DNA from: Paramarasmius palmivorus
Lineage: Eukaryota; Basidiomycota; Agaricomycetes; Agaricales; Marasmiaceae
Assembly (NCBI GenBank): GCA_037176845.1
Contig: JAYKXP010000161.1
Coordinates: forward strand, 32,902-96,901
Length of the DNA stretch: 64,000 bases
Direction of reading: 5' to 3'
Below, in pieces: positions 57,954 to 64,000 of this stretch (position 1 is the first letter of the stretch; each line of letters opens with the position of its first letter). A program made the position numbers and the translations under genes. The notes beneath the pieces were generated by a model, which saw only the letters and a program-made list of their open reading frames with translations, did not search any database and was not told the DNA's origin.

Positions 57954-59558
57954 ATGAGCGGCAATATTCCCCGGCGGATAGTTGTTGACGACACGGACGC
58001 GCGTATTGAATATGCTGGGTCTTGGTTTCTGGACAACACCGGATTTCTCGACAGCCTGAGCTGTACCGGTGCCACATACAACCGTACGATGCATGGTACA
58101 AAGCGGGACGGCGCCACTTTCAGTTTCACCTTTGAAGGTATTCGAGTTTTTACTTTGCGTCATCCTCTATTATTCAAAATTCTATTACAGGTGAGTATGT
58201 GTCGATTTGGGGAACCAAAGATACGCGCAACCTCAAAAGGAATAACGCCAACAGCATTAAAGATGATCTCTCGAAGCTGCCCTGGTGGCAATGTCAGATT
58301 GATGGGTTCAGGATTCCACGCGGCGACTACCTTCCAGAGATAGACCGTCTCACAAACAATATGTTGTGTGATGCAAGCGGTCTTTCCACGTCTTCTCCCC
58401 ATGTCCTAACTCTGAAAGTAGAGATCGACGATCCTCAAATGCAGACCTTTTGGTTGGATAAAATCGAATATGCTCCGGTACCAGATGCCGATGTATCTGG
58501 CGAAGTGTTAAGAGTTGACTCGAGTGACCCAAGCGTCCGATACAACAATACCTCTAGGAATTGGCATCCAGATACTGGAACTGGCACACAATTTAACCAG
58601 ACTGGTGTCACGGGCACCAGCTTGTCATTCACATTCAACGGTACGTGTTTTCGCTATCCGTGTACCACTTTCTACCTAATTCTCCCCATGGCATATAGGA
58701 ACAAGCGTGTCGCTATATGGCTTTAATGAAGGAGACACTGGCAAAAGATCGGCCACGAGTGGTCGATATTTTATCGACAACTCCAACGATGTTGGATTCG
58801 ACATTCCAGGCAGCAAAACATCTCCATCTAATAGCTCGAGAGGAATCGACTATTACAACGAGCTGTTTTTTCAGAGCCCAGAGCTTAAACCAGGAACGCA
58901 TGATATGACAATCACGTTCACTGGTCCAAGCTCGGGACAGGTCCAATGGTTGAGCGTCGACTATTTTTATGTCACTGCCAATGAGGGAACTCGTGCCACC
59001 GTTAATCCGCTTGACAGTGGAAATAGTAACCATACCGACGGTGATAGTAGCGGAAATGATGACATTGGGGTCAAGAACGGAGGCTCAGAGCCTGGTGGGG
59101 GCTCAATGCCTCCGGGCTCCACAACGCGACCAGTCAAGTCACCTATAGGTGGAATTGTGGGCGGCATAGTCGGCGGTACAGCGTTTCTGGGGCTGCTGGC
59201 TTTCATCTTCCTCAAGTATAGGAAGAAGATAAAGGGCGCCAAAAGAGATACACGCCATTTCGCTGACAGTATTCCATTCCTCGCGCGGAATTCATCAGGG
59301 CTGTCTCCCTATCCATATGTTACGCCGTCGATCTTCGATCCGAGGTCTTCTAGAATTGCACCACCGCCAGCCCCAGTCCTTGCGCAAGATACTGCTGACA
59401 TGGAGTCGTCAGACCTGCCAATTTACACGTTATTTGCTTCATCAAATTCATCACAGGAGGGAAGAAATGGGAAGATACCGCTTAATCAGAACCATGATGG
59501 CATGCGGTATTCACAGATCCGCATGACAGAACCGCCTCCGGACTATACAGTAGAATAG
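57954..59558 (+). CDS. G3: single-pass transmembrane glycoprotein with two tandem beta-sandwich-like domains
   Basis: The exons are 57954-58137, 58191-58640 and 58699-59558, all phase 1, giving 497 residues. An in-frame ATG at 57915 would add 13 residues, but the later start matches G1 and G2. Domain 1 opens IPRRIVVDDTDARIEYAGSW and domain 2 RVDSSDPSVRYNNTSRNW. Each is closed by a W-DKIEYAP or WLSVDYFYV strand. A Gly/Ser/Asn-rich stalk precedes one transmembrane helix (GGIVGGIVGGTAFLGLLAFI) with a KYRKKIK stop-transfer, and the tail ends MTEPPPDYTVE. Several NxS/T sites in the outer part suggest glycosylation. The PPPDYT ending shared by G1, G2 and G3 may be a cytoplasmic sorting or binding motif (inferred). 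Confidence 0.85.
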
Positions 59559-61042
59559 CATTGACCACTCTACCGTTCCATGAACCCTGATTTGTACACA
59601 CGTAGTGTAGCAAATTAATAAGATCCATGATGGTAAAATAGCATGCCCATAGAGCTTTCTGCAGATCTGATTTGTTGAGCGAGATTCTGCACAGAGAGAA
59701 CGTGCTGATATGAAATGGGAAAAACTTACTCCGTCAGCCTTGTCAGGCCTTTTCCTGCAATTTGTGATCATAAAGGGTGGCGACGTTGGTTTCAGAGCAA
59801 TCGAGCAAGGGCTATGCCTGTGATGAAAGCGTGAACGGGACGTTTGAGCCTTGGCCATGCATGTAACTCAGCCAAGGACACCGTGGAACCAACACATTAC
59901 CAGAGGATGATTCAGCAAGGGAATGGCACGCATGATGGGCGCTGCCGACAGCAAAAGTTGAGGGCACGGGCAATGCTGGGGAATGGATGTCCTTTCGCGG
60001 AAGATGAGAACGTGATGTGCCTTAAATATGTTTTGAATACGTAGCCGATAGGTCTAGTGCAAGTGACTACACCAGACCTGCGTGTAGGGCACCCTTGTTC
60101 CTGACTTCTATCTCCCAGAAGTCGAGGAACAAACAATGGAAGTTGCAATAAGCGCCATGCACGAGCTAACGACGTGGATTGCTGTCAGGCAGATTTTAGG
60201 ACGCAAAATACTCGCAATATCAACTGGACACGAACCATTCAATAGTGGGCCTCTCAATTTGTGCGTTTGTAAGCGTGACACTGGCATTGTCGCAATCCAT
60301 AGTGAACTCCAGGAAGTCCTCCGAGCCATTCCTGGTCTCCAGCAAGATGCGGAACCAAAATCGTAGATGATAATCAGGTAGCTGAAGATATACAACATGT
60401 CAGTATGAACGGCTTTTCTACAGCGTTCATGATTTCAAATGAGTGCATTAGTTGGGTCTCATGAGAAATCTGGTTCCCAGGGTGGGGAAAGGAAGATAAC
60501 AAGAGAAAAGACTCGTCGAGGAGATGAGTCATGATGGTCGTGAAGCAAATCGGAATCAGGATTAGCGCCCAGGGTTTTGTTTATATCAGCAACCCTCAGT
60601 GCCCTCACTGTGTGTAATGCATCCCTGCATTCAACATTCCCCCTGTGTCTCAATATGGTCCCGAACTCAATAAGTGAGTATTCCATATGTAATGATATCA
60701 GGCTGCGTCAAGCAGCAAGCTCTAGAAATATCGTGTCTTCATATATACTAGCCTTGCTGCGGGCCTGCCCCTCGTTCAGCACGGCGCCCTCCAACCTGAA
60801 AGGCAGGCATATCCCTTTTCAGTACTGGATCTCAATAAGTGACCTACAATTCTAGTTTATTCTGTTTCTTGTGCCTGCGCGATCTCATTTGGAATTGCTA
60901 TTGGCCGAGGCATGGCTGCGCTGACTTGCCCGTATTTAGCTAGTGAATCTGGTGTGTTGCTAGTGTGTAATTTTGCATGTTTTCAATCCTCACCATCTAA
61001 ATAGCCCAGTAAATTATCCCAGTACAAGCAGTGTCACGTAAA
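59559..61042. other. no gene recognised
   Basis: A 76-codon ORF (60136-60366) and a few shorter ones show no family resemblance or splice partners. Confidence 0.35.
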
Positions 61043-62620
61043 ATGCTTATCCTATACGCTCTCGCACATCCTCTTCTTCAAAGACCTTCCATCACCAACG
61101 CGGCTACATTAATCATGTCGGATACTTCCTCCCCAACTTGCAACGACATTCGTGGCTGTCGTACGGTGGGAAGCATTGTATGGAGCTGTAGTTCTGTCAT
61201 ATTCATCTGCGTATGGGTTGCCGTTCATCCCAATGTTCCTCGGCACGGGACTCATCCTGTTGTCGTGGTTCTTCATAATCTATGGGTAATGGTCATCGCA
61301 CTTATCGCACCAGAGCTCATCGTACTATGGGCAGTGAGGCAGTGGTTTCAAGCTCAAGAAATTGCTACGCAGTTCAGTCGTGAGTACTGACTCGTCTTCC
61401 GAATTATCAGAGAATGTAGCTGACCCGGTTTCTAGGATACGGGTGGACTAAAGTGCATGCCTTCTTTATCCTTATGGGTGGCTTTGCACTGTACATTGGA
61501 GACGAATTCGCTCTTCCATTGTTCTATGAAAAGTGGAAGGACAGTGATGAGGAGAAAGGATTAGTTCAAGACATTGAACTTGAACGATCATCACCAAGGG
61601 ATTATGTTACCGTGAGCGTAAGTGACATGAGTCTGTCTGGGCTGCCGATAGAGGCTAATGTTTTAAAGAGGGAATATGACTGCCTCTTAGAGTACCTCGT
61701 TGACAACCGATACATTACCATCACCAAGCAGGAAATCCAGGACAGAGGCCACGCAGATGCATTATCCAAGCTTATTGCAATCGTCCAGACAGCATGGTTC
61801 ATTATACAGATCACTGCTAGGTTCTCCCAACAACTTATCGTTACGGAGCTTGAGGTCGTCACCCTTGCATTCGCCTTCCTAAACTTCGTGGTCTATTTCT
61901 TGTGGTGGAACAAACCTCTACGAGTCCGACACCCCATTCGTATTACTTGGCGTCGGGAAAAGAACCTTCCACTTCGGAAAATTGAAAATAGGGTACCCCA
62001 GTCGTCGGATATAAAAGAGGCCATCTCAAAGTACCAGTGATTTCATAGCGTCCAATATGACGGACACATACAAGAATTTCCCCATTTACATCCCATCTTC
62101 ATGCGCGTATATTCTATCCGTTCCTTTCCACTGTTCTTCCTGTGTCTTTATTGTCATCATGGATCTCGTGTCCAGGATTCTTCGCTTCTCTCTTTTACAC
62201 CAGTCCTGTAAACCTAGAAAAAAAAAACCCCACCAGCACCTGCACATTACCCATCCTATTCAACAGGGGATTGTATTTGGAGCTTTGCTAGCTGCACTGG
62301 GTGGTTGCTTGACCTTCCATACGCAATGCGGAGCGGCTTCAATGGCGGATTTTATCCGCTATTGGTAAACATGCCTCGCTAGTTGTGGGGATATCACACA
62401 TTATCAGGACAATCTCCACCGTCACCACCCTCAGGGGATCTGGAAGAACTTGTTCCAGTTGCCTTTCCCGCACATTTTTAATCGTCGGGGCAGCAGTTCA
62501 GTATATTCATTGCACGTCTATGGCTGATCTCACTCGCTCTGTTGGAGCTGAATGTGGATCTTCCTTCGAGTGCTTATCAGGCTGTAATGTGGACTGGCTT
62601 TTCCCTCACATTGGTTGAAC
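61043..62620 (+). pseudogene. A9: divergent, truncated WNKP-family gene
   Basis: The exons are 61043-61379, 61436-61611 and 61669-62040. The second intron is 57 nt, a multiple of three and free of stops, so retention would keep the frame. It is the most diverged copy: RGCRTVGSIVWSCSSVIF, HPNVPRHG, VHAFFILMGGFALY, a ITKQEIQD helix and a normal WWNKPLRVRHPIR. The frame stops at 62038-62040, about 190 residues early. Remnants of the missing part follow out of frame, such as GIVFGALLAALGG near 62270 and DLPSSAYQAVMWTG near 62550. The intact first 290 residues could still make a shortened membrane protein. Confidence 0.7.
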
Positions 62621-64000
62621 GCACCATGGTTGCGTGGAAAGAATTTCGGGAGTCAATTTGTCCCAGGTGCAATAACTCTATGTCTACAAACCACGCGTAC
62701 AATACCTCTCTCCGCCGCTCTTGCGTCAACCTCTAATCATCTCTGGCTTCTTGCATTATATTCGCACTGAGAACTTTATATTGCTGTCAATCATGTAGAA
62801 ATGTATATGGATAATGACCTGTTATCACGATAATGATAATACTATCTGCTTACGTGCCAATTGCTAGTGCCTTGTACCCCCCTCGAGTAGGCAGCTTGCC
62901 TCCCTCGGAGGTACTGCAGACGCAAACGACCCTCCAGCAGCCATTCGTGTCAACAGGATCGATGGCAGCTATCCACCGGTCCACGATGAGAAATACCATT
63001 AGTACGACGACCCAGACTGACGCACGACTGGTGGCCTAGGAAAGCCTAGGGGACAGAGTCTCCCACGTGTATGAAAAAGGCATCATACTACATCTATGAT
63101 TAAACCCGCCCTTAGATTCAGTACCGACCGCCCACCCCCAGACACTCCACCCCCTAGTAGATAAGAACCAAAACTGAAAGCTTAACATGTTAGTTCGAAC
63201 AGTTGAATACTGTAGCGACCAAAGCCCATCATCACAGATGTCACGACCGCTCCGTCTGAACTGCTGCCTCAACAACACGTAAAGCTGAGAGAGTTTTAAG
63301 CTGATCTGTGTGATTATCGCTGTTTGCGAGTGCCGAAGATCATACAAGCCCGGTAGCAACCGGTATAAGAACACCGGAAGGACCAAATTAGATATCCTCA
63401 AACCCCCATCTTATGGTTAATCAGTAGCATTTTAATACACATATCCGTTCGTTCATATTTTTCTGGTACTGTCGGTGTTGCAAGTTCATCCTGACTTTGA
63501 AGGTCCGTGCTGCCCTTGCTTCGATGCATATGGTGATATGCGTTACGACAAGCGTCATCCCACGACGGTAACATCAGTGGTTTCATCTTGTATGGTTGGA
63601 GTGCTGATTGCTGAACTTATGTTCGGTACCACAACGTATTGATGTACTATGGTCGACATTGGGCCGCCATGGGTGCATTGGTTGTAATTAGCCTGAGATC
63701 ATTGCGCCAGATCAGACGCTAATAGATTCGGTTGAGACCATCGCATACTAGTTGTTAATAGGGAAGGATGGCATGGTGTGGACAAAGATACTGTAAGCTA
63801 CTAGGATGGAAGTAGAAGACTGCTTGCTGGTTCAAGAATAGTTTCGGAAGGTGCCGGTGAGCACTCACGCAGAGAGCATTACATGAGTTCAGATCTCGCC
63901 TTGTTACTTTTGTCACTGGTGAATTCACGACTTTCATATCTGAGACTCTCCGTCGAGTTCCACTATCTGGCCGGCATGTCTTCTTCAGGCGACAGTGAGT
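62621..64000. other. no gene recognised
   Basis: Overlapping ORFs of up to 121 codons on both strands lack motifs and are not called. Confidence 0.35.

Overview
The window looks like nuclear DNA of a mushroom-forming basidiomycete (Agaricomycetes). Genes are split by 50-60-nt introns, intron-bearing tRNA-Phe genes are present, and three lineage-typical gene families recur: a multi-pass membrane family with a WWNKPL motif, CAP/PR-1 secreted proteins, and two-domain transmembrane glycoproteins. No complete transposon, plasmid or viral gene was recognised. All names rest on motifs read from the sequence; no database search was possible.

Layout. 1-14 kb is repeat-rich. It holds a truncated WNKP fragment (A1), one nearly full-length WNKP gene with an altered C-terminus (A2), a wrecked copy (A3), an array of decayed 0.4-kb repeats, one hypothetical two-exon ORF and an F-box-like relic. 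14-33 kb carries WNKP genes A4 to A7, a telomere-like C-rich repeat near 19.1 kb, a second F-box-like relic, and CAP1, whose first intron is swollen to 1.6 kb and contains a short terminal-inverted-repeat element. 34-42.2 kb is a tRNA-Phe locus: four plus-strand copies, then a steroid-ester-hydrolase-like alpha/beta hydrolase gene, then two intact and five decayed minus-strand copies, with a poly-C and a poly-G tract among them. 42.9-59.6 kb holds three glycoprotein genes (G1 decayed, G2 and G3 intact), CAP2, WNKP gene A8, a CAP relic, an F-box pseudogene and two segmental duplications. 61-62.6 kb is a divergent, truncated WNKP copy (A9).

The main theme is local birth and death of WNKP genes: nine loci in 62 kb. 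They share a three-exon structure, with intron 1 in phase 1 and intron 2 in phase 0. Most copies with an intact 3' end also share an intron that starts a few bases after the stop codon. Five copies share an upstream palindromic element. Only A7 and A8 read cleanly; A4, A5 and A6 each carry one different frameshift, A2 has an altered tail, and A1, A3 and A9 are relics. Both intact CAP genes lie head-to-head with a WNKP gene, which suggests that a two-gene unit was duplicated. What the WNKP proteins do is unknown; a link with the secreted CAP proteins is inferred from position only.
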